The notes beneath the pieces were generated by a model. That model did not search any database, was not told where the DNA came from, and was given only the letters and a program-made list of their open reading frames with translations. Source: Benthortus sp964440495 (GTDB lineage Archaea; Thermoproteota; Nitrososphaeria_A; Caldarchaeales; Wolframiiraptoraceae). Taken from it: 17,959 nt of DNA. Both the position numbers and the translations under genes were made by a program. Shown here piece by piece: positions 6,357 through 13,742 of this stretch. The number at the start of each line of letters is the position of its first letter. Positions within the stretch are counted from its first letter, which is position 1. The stretch is from contig CAYTSD010000028.1 in NCBI GenBank assembly GCA_964440495.1, positions 1 through 17,959 of the forward strand, written 5' to 3'.

Positions 6357-8526
6357 TTAGGAGCTTATCCTAGAGAATCTCTCAGCAACTTTTTTGTAGA
6401 GCTCCATCTCCTTGCTTGAGAGAGGCTTCACCTTCCTTAAGGCTTCCTCAAAGTGTCTCCAATAAACTTTCAGTTCTCCGAGCTTCTCACGCGCCTCCTT
6501 CTCATCCCTATACTTCTGGAGATGCTCCCTGACGGCAAGCATCTTAGCTGTCTTGCAAACCCCTGCAATATCTGCCCCAGTGTACCCCTCGGTTATCTCG
6601 GCGAGCCGCTCTAAGTCAACATCCTCTCCAAGCGGAGTCTTCCTCAAATGTATCTTGAATATCTCTTTCCTCGCAGCCCTATCAGGTGGTGGGACATAGA
6701 TTAGTTTATCGAATCTCCCTGGCCTTAGCAGAGCTGGGTCGATGATGTCAGGTCTATTGGTTGCAGCTATCACAACAACGTTTCTAAGTTCTTCGAGCCC
6801 GTCAAGTTCTGTGAGAAGCTGGCTTATGACCCTCTCAGTTACACGTGAGTCCCCGTATCCTCCTCCCCTCACAGGGGCGATAGCATCAAGCTCGTCGAAG
6901 AAGACAACACNNNNNNNNNNCTCTTATCGCCTTCTCGGACTCGCCGACCCACTTGCTAAGAATCTCAGGCCCCTTAACTGAGATGAAGTTCGCCTCACTC
7001 TCCGTTGCGACAGCCTTCGCCAACAACGTCTTACCTGTACCAGGCGGGCCGTAGAGTAGGATTCCCTTTGGTGGAACAGCGTCTACACGGTTTAGGAAGT
7101 CTCGGTACCTTATAGGCCAGATGACAGCCTCCATCAGCTCCTGCTTCACCTCCTCCAAGTCTCCGACATCCTCCCAGTGAACCTCAGGCACCTCAACTGT
7201 TATCTCACGCATCACGCTTGGCTGAATATCTGATAGCGCGTCGATGAAGTCCTGCATGGTGACCTTAAGCTCGTTGAGTAGTTCGGCTGGAATCTTCTCA
7301 GAGGTGAGGTCGATCTTCGGGAGAACTCTTCGGAGAGCGCGCATGGCAGCCTCCTTGACCAAGGCCGCTAAATCGGCTCCAACAAATCCATGCGTCATCT
7401 CTGCGAGCTTCTTCAGGTCTACATCGTCTGCGAGGGGAACTCCACGTGTATGGACTTGGAGTATCTCATATCTTGCCTCAGTGTTCGGCACACCTATCTC
7501 TATTTCTCTGTCGAATCTTCCAGGCCTCCTCAAGGCAGGGTCAAGGGCATTAGGCCTATTCGTCGCACCAATAACTATTACCTGTCCACGGGATTCCAGT
7601 CCGTCCATTAGTGCTAGGAGCTGGGCCACGACACGCTTCTCAACCTCACCCGTAACCTCTTCACGTCTCGGAGCAATTGCGTCAAGCTCGTCGATGAAGA
7701 CTATGCTTGGAGCGTTTTCCTGAGCCTGCTTAAATATCTCCCTCAGCCTCTCCTCACTCTCACCATAGAACTTACTCATAATCTCCGGCCCGTTGATTGC
7801 GTAGAAGTTTGCGTCAACCTCGTTTGCGACAGCCTTTGCAAGCAGGGTCTTACCCGTGCCTGGGGGGCCATAGAGAAGCACACCCTTCGGAGCCTCTATT
7901 CCAAGCCTCTCAAAGAGCTCTGGATACCGTAGTGGAAGCTCAACCATCTCCCTAATCTTCTGGATTGCCTCCTTCAGGTCTCCGATGTCCTCGTAGGTAA
8001 CCCTTGGAACAGCCTCGAGAACAGCCTTAGCAGGCTCCTCACTTACAACAACCTCCGTTGACTCATCGACTATCACCGGGCCTCTGGGGGTTGTTAAGGA
8101 GACCACGAAGGACAGCTTTCTCCCGAGAACCCTTATCGACACAATGTCTCCGACTGAGACTATTCTACCTGAAAGTATTTGGTGGAGATATTGATCAGCA
8201 CCCATAAGGAAGAGTGGTTCCTGGGGATTGAGGACGACGCGTCTAGCAACTTTTGCCTCAACCCTTCTAACGGAAACCTTGTCATCTATCCCTACTCCAG
8301 CATTACTTCTAAGCTGGGCGTCAAGCCTGATTATCCCCTTACCTCTATCCTGCGGATACCCAGGCCAATAGATGGCATAGGTTCTACGTGCCCCCTGAAT
8401 CTCCACGACGTCGCCGCTCTTTAATCCAAGCTCGGCGGCAGCCTCGGGATCTATCCTGGCTATCCCTCTGCCTATATCTCTTCCAACGGCTTCAGCAACC
8501 TTGAGTGTAAGAGGCTTTCCACTCAT
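6357..8526 (-). CDS. cdc48: CDC48/VCP-type AAA+ ATPase (interrupted by an N run)
   Basis: Archaeal CDC48 (VAT) unfoldase, a homohexamer that extracts and unfolds proteins for the proteasome. The N domain (double-psi barrel plus CDC48_2, about 1-175) precedes D1, with Walker A GPPGTGKT at 220-227 and Walker B IVFIDE at 275-280, and D2, with Walker A at 493-500. Reading is open for 535 codons down to 6921, then the run of 10 Ns (6911-6920), then Walker B VVFFDELDA and the rest of D2 in another frame to the stop at 6357. Alignment with D1 predicts 33 missing bases, so this is one intact gene of about 730 residues with a placeholder gap. The C-terminus, RFSRISS, lacks the HbYX proteasome-docking tail. 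It follows hsp20 by 3 bases. Confidence 0.93.
6911..6920. other. assembly gap (10 N) inside cdc48
   Basis: Ten unknown bases. The left side stops after GESEKAIR plus one base of the next codon, and the right side resumes with two bases of a codon (NGT) and then VVFFDE. The same stretch in the D1 domain is EIFKQAQENAPS, 12 residues, so 36 minus the 3 visible bases gives 33 bases expected. The run is therefore about 23 bases too short and breaks the frame only artificially. D1 and D2 similarity around Walker A-B may have caused the assembly failure. Confidence 0.9.
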
Positions 8527-8529
8527 AGC

Positions 8530-9105
8530 TTACTCTACCTTAATCCTTACTCCACCACCCTCCTTGGCTCCAACCTTCTTTAACGTTACCTCAAGAACAC
8601 CGTTCTTATAGGATGCCGTGGCGCTCTTAGGGTCAACCTTCGCTGGAAGATCAACCTCCTTGTAGTATTTGCGCTGTGGGGTGTCAACGGAGATTATCAG
8701 CTTCTCCTCTGAGGCGTTCAGGTTTATGTCCTTCTTCTCAACTCCCGGAACCTCTGCTATAACCTTAACAGAGTCATCTTCCTCAAAGACGTCGACCAAT
8801 GGTTCACGAGCCTCGCTTAGCTCAACTATCTCAGGCTTAGCGCTAGGCCTAATATTGCCGAACTCTCTGACAATAGGCTTACCGTCAGGTCCAACCCTTA
8901 TCGAGTAACCGTAAACTATCGGCCCGAACTCTCTTATTATTCCATCTTTTGTCCGTCTCTCTCTTATGAGGTTTCTAGGTATCTCACGTTCAAGCTCCTC
9001 GAATGAGCGGGAGAACATCTCGTCAAGCTCACGCATCATCGCCTCCATCTCCTCGAAAAACCGTGAGAAAGGCGACTTCTTCCTCCACCATCGATCCCAA
9101 GACAC
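8530..9105 (-). CDS. hsp20: Hsp20 small heat-shock protein
   Basis: A 191-residue holdase chaperone that forms oligomers and protects unfolding proteins. A long N-terminal arm (about 1-100), rich in aromatic and charged residues and containing GPIVYGYSIRVGPDGKP and REFGNI, precedes the alpha-crystallin domain (about 102-177) with the hallmark NGVLEV at 168-173, and a C-terminal I-x-V anchor (RIKVE). GTG at 9105 is preferred as start: it has GGAGGTGG 6-7 bases upstream and gives MSWDRWW. The in-frame TTG at 9120 lies at the predicted transcript start and has no ribosome-binding site. Three bases separate it from cdc48; hsp20 next to an AAA+ ATPase gene is known from Pyrococcus, where both are heat-induced. 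Confidence 0.93.
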   Translation of the reverse strand: MSWDRWWRKKSPFSRFFEEMEAMMRELDEMFSRSFEELEREIPRNLIRERRTKDGIIREFGPIVYGYSIRVGPDGKPIVREFGNIRPSAKPEIVELSEAREPLVDVFEEDDSVKVIAEVPGVEKKDINLNASEEKLIISVDTPQRKYYKEVDLPAKVDPKSATASYKNGVLEVTLKKVGAKEGGGVRIKVE

Positions 9106-9116
9106 ATTTACCACCT

Positions 9117-9132
9117 CCAAACCATTTTTTGG
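9117..9132. promoter_or_regulatory. inverted repeat at the hsp20 start site (candidate operator)
   Basis: CCAAA (9117-9121) and TTTGG (9128-9132) form an inverted repeat with a 6-base spacer between the hsp20 TATA box and its ribosome-binding site, covering the predicted start of transcription. This is the usual place for a repressor such as a heat-shock regulator. Five-base arms can arise by chance, so this is tentative. Confidence 0.3.
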
Positions 9133-9138
9133 ACGGCC

Positions 9139-9148
9139 ATATTTATAA
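9139..9148. promoter_or_regulatory. shared divergent TATA box (hsp20 / small membrane protein)
   Basis: TTATAAATAT on the minus strand and ATATTTATAA on the plus strand. For hsp20 the start of transcription is predicted near 9115-9120, leaving room for GGAGGTGG. For the plus-strand membrane protein gene, the ATG at 9172 is 28 bases from the box centre, so that message would be leaderless. Confidence 0.6.
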
Positions 9149-9171
9149 CCCTTCTCTTCATAGCTAAGGAT

Positions 9172-9480
9172 ATGTTGTGGGAAAGATTGGGAACCACGTT
9201 GGGATTCATAGGAGGTGTCGCTGCGGCCGCGAATACTGTTACGCTCTTCCTCTTAGGAGATTCTGTCGCCACCCTCCTAGGAACCGTTAAGCTGAGATTC
9301 GGGGAATTCGCCGTCATCGCTGGAGTGGTCGCACTCGTCGGGACGGGATTAATATTTTATGGACTTACTAGGAAGCGGAGAATCCTGACGCTTCTAGGCG
9401 GAGTAATGTCTCTCGCGTCAACTTTCTGCGGATTCACAGCCCTAGCCATAATCGGAGCAATCCTGATGAGAAGCGAGTAG
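9172..9480 (+). CDS. small membrane protein of unknown function
   Basis: A 102-residue hydrophobic protein that I do not recognise. About three membrane helices can be seen (8-36, 44-64, 71-98), with short charged links KLRFGE and TRKRR that suggest a cytoplasmic loop before the last helix. The start ATG lies 28 bases after a good TATA box with no ribosome-binding site, a leaderless pattern that supports this being a real gene. It is divergent from hsp20 and 48 bases ahead of the antiporter gene on the same strand, which has its own TATA box. No cofactor or metal-binding motif is visible. A minus-strand reading frame in the same place is much less convincing. Confidence 0.65.
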   Translation: MLWERLGTTLGFIGGVAAAANTVTLFLLGDSVATLLGTVKLRFGEFAVIAGVVALVGTGLIFYGLTRKRRILTLLGGVMSLASTFCGFTALAIIGAILMRSE

Positions 9481-9485
9481 AAACA

Positions 9486-9498
9486 AGCTTTATTAAAT
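9486..9498 (+). promoter_or_regulatory. TATA box for the antiporter gene
   Basis: GCTTTATTAAATC lies about 37 bases before the ATG at 9529, giving a predicted leader of about 10 bases without a ribosome-binding site. Confidence 0.5.
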
Positions 9499-9528
9499 CA
9501 AATCTCTCTGAAAGCCCGTTGACTTGAA

Positions 9529-10650
9529 ATGGAAGGCCTCCTAATCGGCATATTGATCGTAGTCTTTGGCATAATATCACTTGAAATAGGGATGTCTGCT
9601 CCAATCCTCGAGATAATAGCTGGAGTGATAGGCGCAAATGTTTTTCAATTAATTAAGGTTCCATGGGTGGATTTCATAGCTAACTTCGGGATACTAGGCC
9701 TCATGTTCTTCGCCGGACTCGAAGTAGACAAAGATGAACTAAAAGAACATTTCGGAGCAAGCATGGCGATAGCCTCGGCTTCATATCTAGCACCCTTCGC
9801 ACTTATCCTAGCCATCGCCTCCCTCGCATTCGGATTCAATCTCAAATCCTCCTCTCTTATAGCAATATCGCTCTCAACAACATCGCTGGCTCTCGTCTAC
9901 CCGATACTCAAGGAGAGAAGACTACTTGTAGAGAAAACCGGGCACATCATACTCACCTCCGCCATGCTTATAGATGTTTTCAGCATGATTTCACTCGTAG
10001 TCATTTTCGGAGCATTCAATGATGTAACGTTAATCTTCCTAGTTATAACGGCTTTATTTCTTTATCAGGCTCCAAGACTTGGGAAATGGATCTTCTCAAG
10101 ATACCGTGATAACATAGTAGAATTTGAGACTAAATTCGTTTTACTCATACTTCTCTCGCTATTCTTCTTCTCGGAGAGAATCATGGTTAGCGAAGCAGTC
10201 TTAGCATTCATAATGGGGTTCCTCTTCTCTGAGCTATTGGAGAGACATCAGATGGTGGCGGAAAAACTCAGGGGAATAGTTTTCGGATTCATGTCGCCCA
10301 TATTCTTCTTTAAGGCAGGCTCCTACATGATGTTCAACAGCTTTAATCTATACACAATAATCCTTGTATCAGTCTTTTTTCCAGCAGCATACCTAGCAAA
10401 GTATTTCTTCTCGAAAATCCTTCTTCCAAAGCTAGGTTTACCGGACAAGCTTGGGGGATTCCTCGGACTCGTCTTCAACTTTAGGCTAACATTCGGTATA
10501 GTGGCTGCATTGTTTGGGTTTGAGGCAGGGATAATAACGAAGAACGTCTATACCGCAATAGTTACTATAATCATAATCTCCTCAATACTTTCGTCAACGC
10601 TGATGAAGGTACAGGCTTATACTAGAGGTTCACCTTCCTCAACTCCTTAA
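9529..10650 (+). CDS. CPA2-family cation/proton antiporter (Kef/NapA-like membrane domain)
   Basis: A 373-residue integral membrane protein with about 11-12 helices, of the CPA2 monovalent cation:proton antiporter superfamily. Typical blocks are NFGILGLMFFAGLEVDKDEL (52-71), the unwound-helix region SLSTTSLALVYPILKE (114-129) and the ion-site helix TSAMLIDVFSM (143-153). Only one aspartate (D149) is present where electrogenic NapA/NhaA have Asp-Asp; isoleucine takes the first place, so transport stoichiometry may differ. There is no C-terminal TrkA-N/RCK domain, unlike KefB/KefC. Its last 29 bases overlap the 3' end of the convergent sugar kinase gene. The substrate (Na+ or K+) cannot be read from sequence. 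Confidence 0.83.
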   Translation: MEGLLIGILIVVFGIISLEIGMSAPILEIIAGVIGANVFQLIKVPWVDFIANFGILGLMFFAGLEVDKDELKEHFGASMAIASASYLAPFALILAIASLAFGFNLKSSSLIAISLSTTSLALVYPILKERRLLVEKTGHIILTSAMLIDVFSMISLVVIFGAFNDVTLIFLVITALFLYQAPRLGKWIFSRYRDNIVEFETKFVLLILLSLFFFSERIMVSEAVLAFIMGFLFSELLERHQMVAEKLRGIVFGFMSPIFFFKAGSYMMFNSFNLYTIILVSVFFPAAYLAKYFFSKILLPKLGLPDKLGGFLGLVFNFRLTFGIVAALFGFEAGIITKNVYTAIVTIIIISSILSSTLMKVQAYTRGSPSSTP

Positions 10651-12085
10651 TTGACAGAAGATTTCTCCTCTCGCTGTGAAATTCTCTTAGACTCTCATAT
10701 GCCTTCTTGAACAATCCATACGCATTCGTGTAGACTTTATACATCTCTTCGTTGGGCCTATATATCTTCTCTATTACGAATAGTTTTGATGAGTCGAATC
10801 CTGGTTCCAGCTCCCTTCTCGCAAGTATGTATGCTCCCAGCGCCGTGGATTCTATCTCTTTAGGCTTATAGACTGTTTTCCCAGTGACGTCCGCCTTTAT
10901 CTGGTTTATGAGATTTATTCTTGAGAGGCCTCCCGACGTGTATATCTTCTTCACTTGTATGCCGTTTTCCTCTATAGCCTCGATTAGGCTTCTTAAGACG
11001 AAGCCTGTCGACTCCAATACTGCTCTGGCTAAGTCGTCTCTACTGTGAAATCTCTCGATTCCTAGGAAGGCGCCTCTGACGTCGTCGTCCCAGAGAGGAG
11101 CTCTCTCCCCGAGGAGGTAGGGTAGGAAGATTAGGCCTGTTCCCGCTGAGAGCAGATTTGAGAGATTCTCTAAATCCTCGTAGCTATACTCTGGATAGAT
11201 GTTTCCAAGAAGCCATTCTATTAATCCTCCCCCGAGATTGTTCGACCCTCCAACAATGTTCCAATCCTTGTAGCTTAGCTCAAATATCCTAGACTCGTCT
11301 TTCCTCAGCTTCTTCCTAGTCAGGACTCTTAGAGAAGTTACAGTTCCAGAGATGTCCGCGGCGTCTCCCTCTTCGCTGACACCTGAGCCGAAGAATGCGC
11401 AGATAGCGTCATAAGTTGTAACCACGACGGGGACTCTATGAGCCAGCCCAACAGTCTTCTCAAACGGCTCCCATGTTTCAGTAATGAATCCGACAGGCCT
11501 TATCTCGGGAAGCTTATCCTCACTTATTCCAAGGTCTTTCAAGAGATCCCTCGGATACTCCCCGTCAACCGTGTAGTATTTTGTGGCGTTAAGCTCGTCT
11601 ATGATGAATCTCCCAGTCATCCTGGCTATGAAGAAGTCATTAGGTGACAGGAACTTACAGGTCTTCTCATAGACCTCAGGTCTGTTACGCTTTATCCAGA
11701 GTATCCTAGGAATCGTGTAGTAGGCTCTAGCCTCATAGGGCAGTTTCTTGAAGCTTTCAAGCCTAGAGATGTAGGATGCCTCCTCCCTAGCCCTCTTATC
11801 CGAGACAAGTATAGTATTCATCGTGGGGTTTAGATCCTCATCCACTGGAACCACGCAGGCCGCGGAAGCCGTAACAGTTATGAAGTCAACCTTAGGAACA
11901 TGCTCCAAAACCTCCCTCATACAGGTTAAACCCTTCTCCCACCACTCATTCGGATCTTGCTCAACGAAGTCTCCGCTTAGAAATGTGCTCACCCTCCTAG
12001 AAGAGGAGGCTAAGACACGGCCGTCAGAACCAAACACAATAGCCCTAACAGACCTAAACCCGAGATTAAGCACCAAACCCCTCAC
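10622..12085 (-). CDS. FGGY-family carbohydrate kinase
   Basis: A 487-residue, probably cytosolic sugar kinase of the FGGY family (xylulokinase, gluconokinase, glycerol kinase relatives) with two actin-like domains. Visible landmarks: VEQDPNEWW near 41-49, the catalytic aspartate in TTYDAICAFFGSG (D226), DISGTVTS near 244-251, LPYLLGERAPLWD, and GGLSRINLINQIKAD in the C-terminal nucleotide-binding domain. The N-terminal phosphate loop, usually DxGTTSxR, reads NLGFRSVR: the conserved Asp is Asn at residue 7. GTG at 12085 is preferred because GGAGG lies 9 bases upstream and it gives MRGLVLNLGF, the normal family beginning; the in-frame TTG at 12115 precedes the predicted start of transcription. 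The sugar is unknown. Confidence 0.87.
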   Translation of the reverse strand: MRGLVLNLGFRSVRAIVFGSDGRVLASSSRRVSTFLSGDFVEQDPNEWWEKGLTCMREVLEHVPKVDFITVTASAACVVPVDEDLNPTMNTILVSDKRAREEASYISRLESFKKLPYEARAYYTIPRILWIKRNRPEVYEKTCKFLSPNDFFIARMTGRFIIDELNATKYYTVDGEYPRDLLKDLGISEDKLPEIRPVGFITETWEPFEKTVGLAHRVPVVVTTYDAICAFFGSGVSEEGDAADISGTVTSLRVLTRKKLRKDESRIFELSYKDWNIVGGSNNLGGGLIEWLLGNIYPEYSYEDLENLSNLLSAGTGLIFLPYLLGERAPLWDDDVRGAFLGIERFHSRDDLARAVLESTGFVLRSLIEAIEENGIQVKKIYTSGGLSRINLINQIKADVTGKTVYKPKEIESTALGAYILARRELEPGFDSSKLFVIEKIYRPNEEMYKVYTNAYGLFKKAYESLREFHSERRNLLSIKELRKVNL

Positions 12086-12120
12086 GAAGCCACCCCTCCA
12101 AACAACCCCCAACAACCAAC

Positions 12121-12133
12121 TTAAAGCTATATC
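12121..12133 (-). promoter_or_regulatory. TATA box for the FGGY kinase gene
   Basis: GATATAGCTTTAA on the minus strand. A start about 25 bases downstream (near 12102) leaves a 17-base leader that contains GGAGG at 12095-12099 ahead of the GTG start. From here to 12324 no gene, tRNA or repeat was found; the sequence becomes AT-rich. Confidence 0.45.
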
Positions 12134-12324
12134 GAATCCACATAAAACCCTCCCATCTTCAAATAACTATAAGACTTCAATTCTCTCTTTAAGATTCTTT
12201 CCATGTTGCCACAGAGTTTTGATTGGTCTGAGGCTATGAGTTAATGTGCCCGTCATCCAAGGTTCATGACCGCTTATTAGTGAGAATATCTCTTTAATTT
12301 CCCAATCTTTTTACACATTTTTAA

Positions 12325-13608
12325 TTACTTCTTGAGAGCTTCATAAACCAGATCTATTAAGTCTAGTGTCTCCACCCTGTTCTGGGATCCCGTTAGCCTA
12401 AGCCCTAGGTTGATCATGGCTATACATGCGGGGCAAGTGGTTACGATTTTCTCTGCTCCAGTTTCAAGGAGCATACGTGTTCTCTTTAAAGCTATTTTAG
12501 CCGCAGATTCAGGGTGAGTAACCTCTATACCACCATCTCCTGTGCAATACGTGTTTTTTCCATATCGTGCTGGCTCCACTAACTCAACTCCCTTAATGTT
12601 TTTCATAACGGTTCTTGGAGGCTCAATTATATCCATATATCTGGCCATATAGCATGGATCATGATAAGTTATCTTGATAGGTCTCTTTAATACCGCCTTA
12701 TCAGCCCATTTATCTAGGTTCTCAGCCAAAATTTCCGATATATGCTTGACTTCAATGTCAAAGTTGCCTAAGAATTTAGGATAAAGAACTCTAAACGTAT
12801 AAGTGCATATAGGGTTTAAAATTATCAGCCTCTTAACCCCATTATTCCTGAATAATTCTGCAACATTCCTAGCATGCTCTTCAAATTTATCTAAGTAGCC
12901 ATAAGTGTGAAGGGGCTTGCCGCAGCATGGTTCCTCTTCTCCCCAATACGCAGGCTCTATCCCAAGCATATTAAGTATCTCAACAGATTTCCTCAGTGTT
13001 TCATGATACCGCTTATTGGGATCAAATAACCTTGATGCAGCTCTCCTAAAGATTCCTTCAAGTTTAATCTTCTCAAATTTATCAAACATTTTCACTATAC
13101 TATCAAAGGACGCCCCCATCTTATGAATAAGCTCCACATAACCCATTAAAGTGTTCATACAGGATGCAAACAGCACGGACTCCCCTCTTTTCTTCAAATT
13201 TAAGCCCTTACTCCAAGCCGTTCTCTCTGAAACCGGCGCCCCAAAAGGATTATCTCTCTCGATGACATATTTTACAGACTTCTTCACAGTGTCGGGAGTT
13301 AACCCTCTCCTAGCTGCTTCATATCTTGCCGCCGCAAATATCTCCGTGGTTGGAAGCTCTTCAGGACATTTATAGGCGCACCAATTACAAAGAGCGCAAT
13401 TAAATATCCTATCAGCGAAATCTTCGTCTACTCTTAGCATATTTTCTAACAATGCCTTAAAGATCAGCATTTTACCCCTTGAACCATAAACATCGAAATA
13501 ATTTGCATCCCTGGTAGGACATGAATCTAGGCAATAGCCGCAGTGGACACAGGAATAGATTTCTTTCACGAATTCCTGTAAAGTCCTGAATGCTCGTGTA
13601 TTATTCAT
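12325..13608 (-). CDS. two-[4Fe-4S] oxidoreductase with CCG domains (GlcF/HdrD-like)
   Basis: A 427-residue Fe-S protein of the GlcF/HdrD/GlpC type that passes electrons between a dehydrogenase and a quinone or thiol acceptor. Two ferredoxin-like motifs carry four cysteines each: C20, C23, C26, C30 and C71, C74, C77, C81. Two cysteine-rich (CCG) domains follow: the first with C150, C228-C229 (EPCCGKP) and C268; the second with C319, C355 and C392-x2-C395. In the second the usual CCG is CTG (YCTGDGG, 355-360), so one cluster ligand is lost. No flavoprotein (GlcD-like) gene lies next to it. Divergent from a Gfo/Idh operon. No membrane helix, so probably soluble or peripherally bound. AT-rich compared with genes to its left. 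Confidence 0.85.
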   Translation of the reverse strand: MNNTRAFRTLQEFVKEIYSCVHCGYCLDSCPTRDANYFDVYGSRGKMLIFKALLENMLRVDEDFADRIFNCALCNWCAYKCPEELPTTEIFAAARYEAARRGLTPDTVKKSVKYVIERDNPFGAPVSERTAWSKGLNLKKRGESVLFASCMNTLMGYVELIHKMGASFDSIVKMFDKFEKIKLEGIFRRAASRLFDPNKRYHETLRKSVEILNMLGIEPAYWGEEEPCCGKPLHTYGYLDKFEEHARNVAELFRNNGVKRLIILNPICTYTFRVLYPKFLGNFDIEVKHISEILAENLDKWADKAVLKRPIKITYHDPCYMARYMDIIEPPRTVMKNIKGVELVEPARYGKNTYCTGDGGIEVTHPESAAKIALKRTRMLLETGAEKIVTTCPACIAMINLGLRLTGSQNRVETLDLIDLVYEALKK

Positions 13609-13638
13609 AGTTGAAACCCCTTCTCATAATCTATTGGT

Positions 13639-13649
13639 GATATTTATCA
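13639..13649 (-). promoter_or_regulatory. TATA-like box for the Fe-S oxidoreductase gene
   Basis: TGATAAATATC on the minus strand, about 36 bases before the ATG at 13608, giving a leader of roughly 10 bases. A second AT-rich element (GATATAAAT near 13661-13668) is an alternative. Confidence 0.4.
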
Positions 13650-13670
13650 TTTTTCAGAAATTTATATCAC

Positions 13671-13694
13671 TTGAAACTATGCATTGAAACTATG
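13671..13694. repeat. tandem 11-base repeat TTGAAACTATG (candidate operator)
   Basis: TTGAAACTATG occurs at 13671-13681 and again at 13684-13694, identical and in the same orientation with a 13-base period. A third partial copy, TTGAAAC, lies at 13611-13617 near the Fe-S gene start. The pair sits in the divergent region between two catabolic transcription units, 18 bases upstream of the plus-strand TATA box, where activators usually bind in archaea. Confidence 0.5.
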
Positions 13695-13711
13695 TAAACT
13701 TGGAGGATTAG

Positions 13712-13720
13712 TTTTTAAAT
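13712..13720 (+). promoter_or_regulatory. TATA box of the Gfo/Idh operon
   Basis: TTTTTAAAT is centred about 27 bases before the ATG at 13743, so the operon's first message is probably leaderless. GGAGG at 13702-13706 lies upstream of the box and is not usable as a ribosome-binding site for this start. Confidence 0.55.
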
Positions 13721-13742
13721 TATGCCGTTAAATTAAGTTTTG

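Noticed and set aside
6357..6872. Separate short AAA ATPase gene starting at an internal ATG
   Set aside because: It is the C-terminal part of the cdc48 D2 domain. The Walker B segment just upstream is in the same frame, and the break is the N run.
9108..9317. Minus-strand 69-codon frame across the hsp20 promoter
   Set aside because: It covers the divergent TATA box and the start of the leaderless membrane protein gene, with no family resemblance.
12086..12115. TTG start giving 10 extra residues on the FGGY kinase
   Set aside because: It is upstream of the predicted transcript start, lacks a ribosome-binding site, and the family's first strand begins right after the GTG at 12085.
12260..12275. 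GGTTCATGACC, resembling a tRNA T-loop
   Set aside because: The flanking bases do not form a 5-pair T stem and no acceptor, D or anticodon arm can be found around it.
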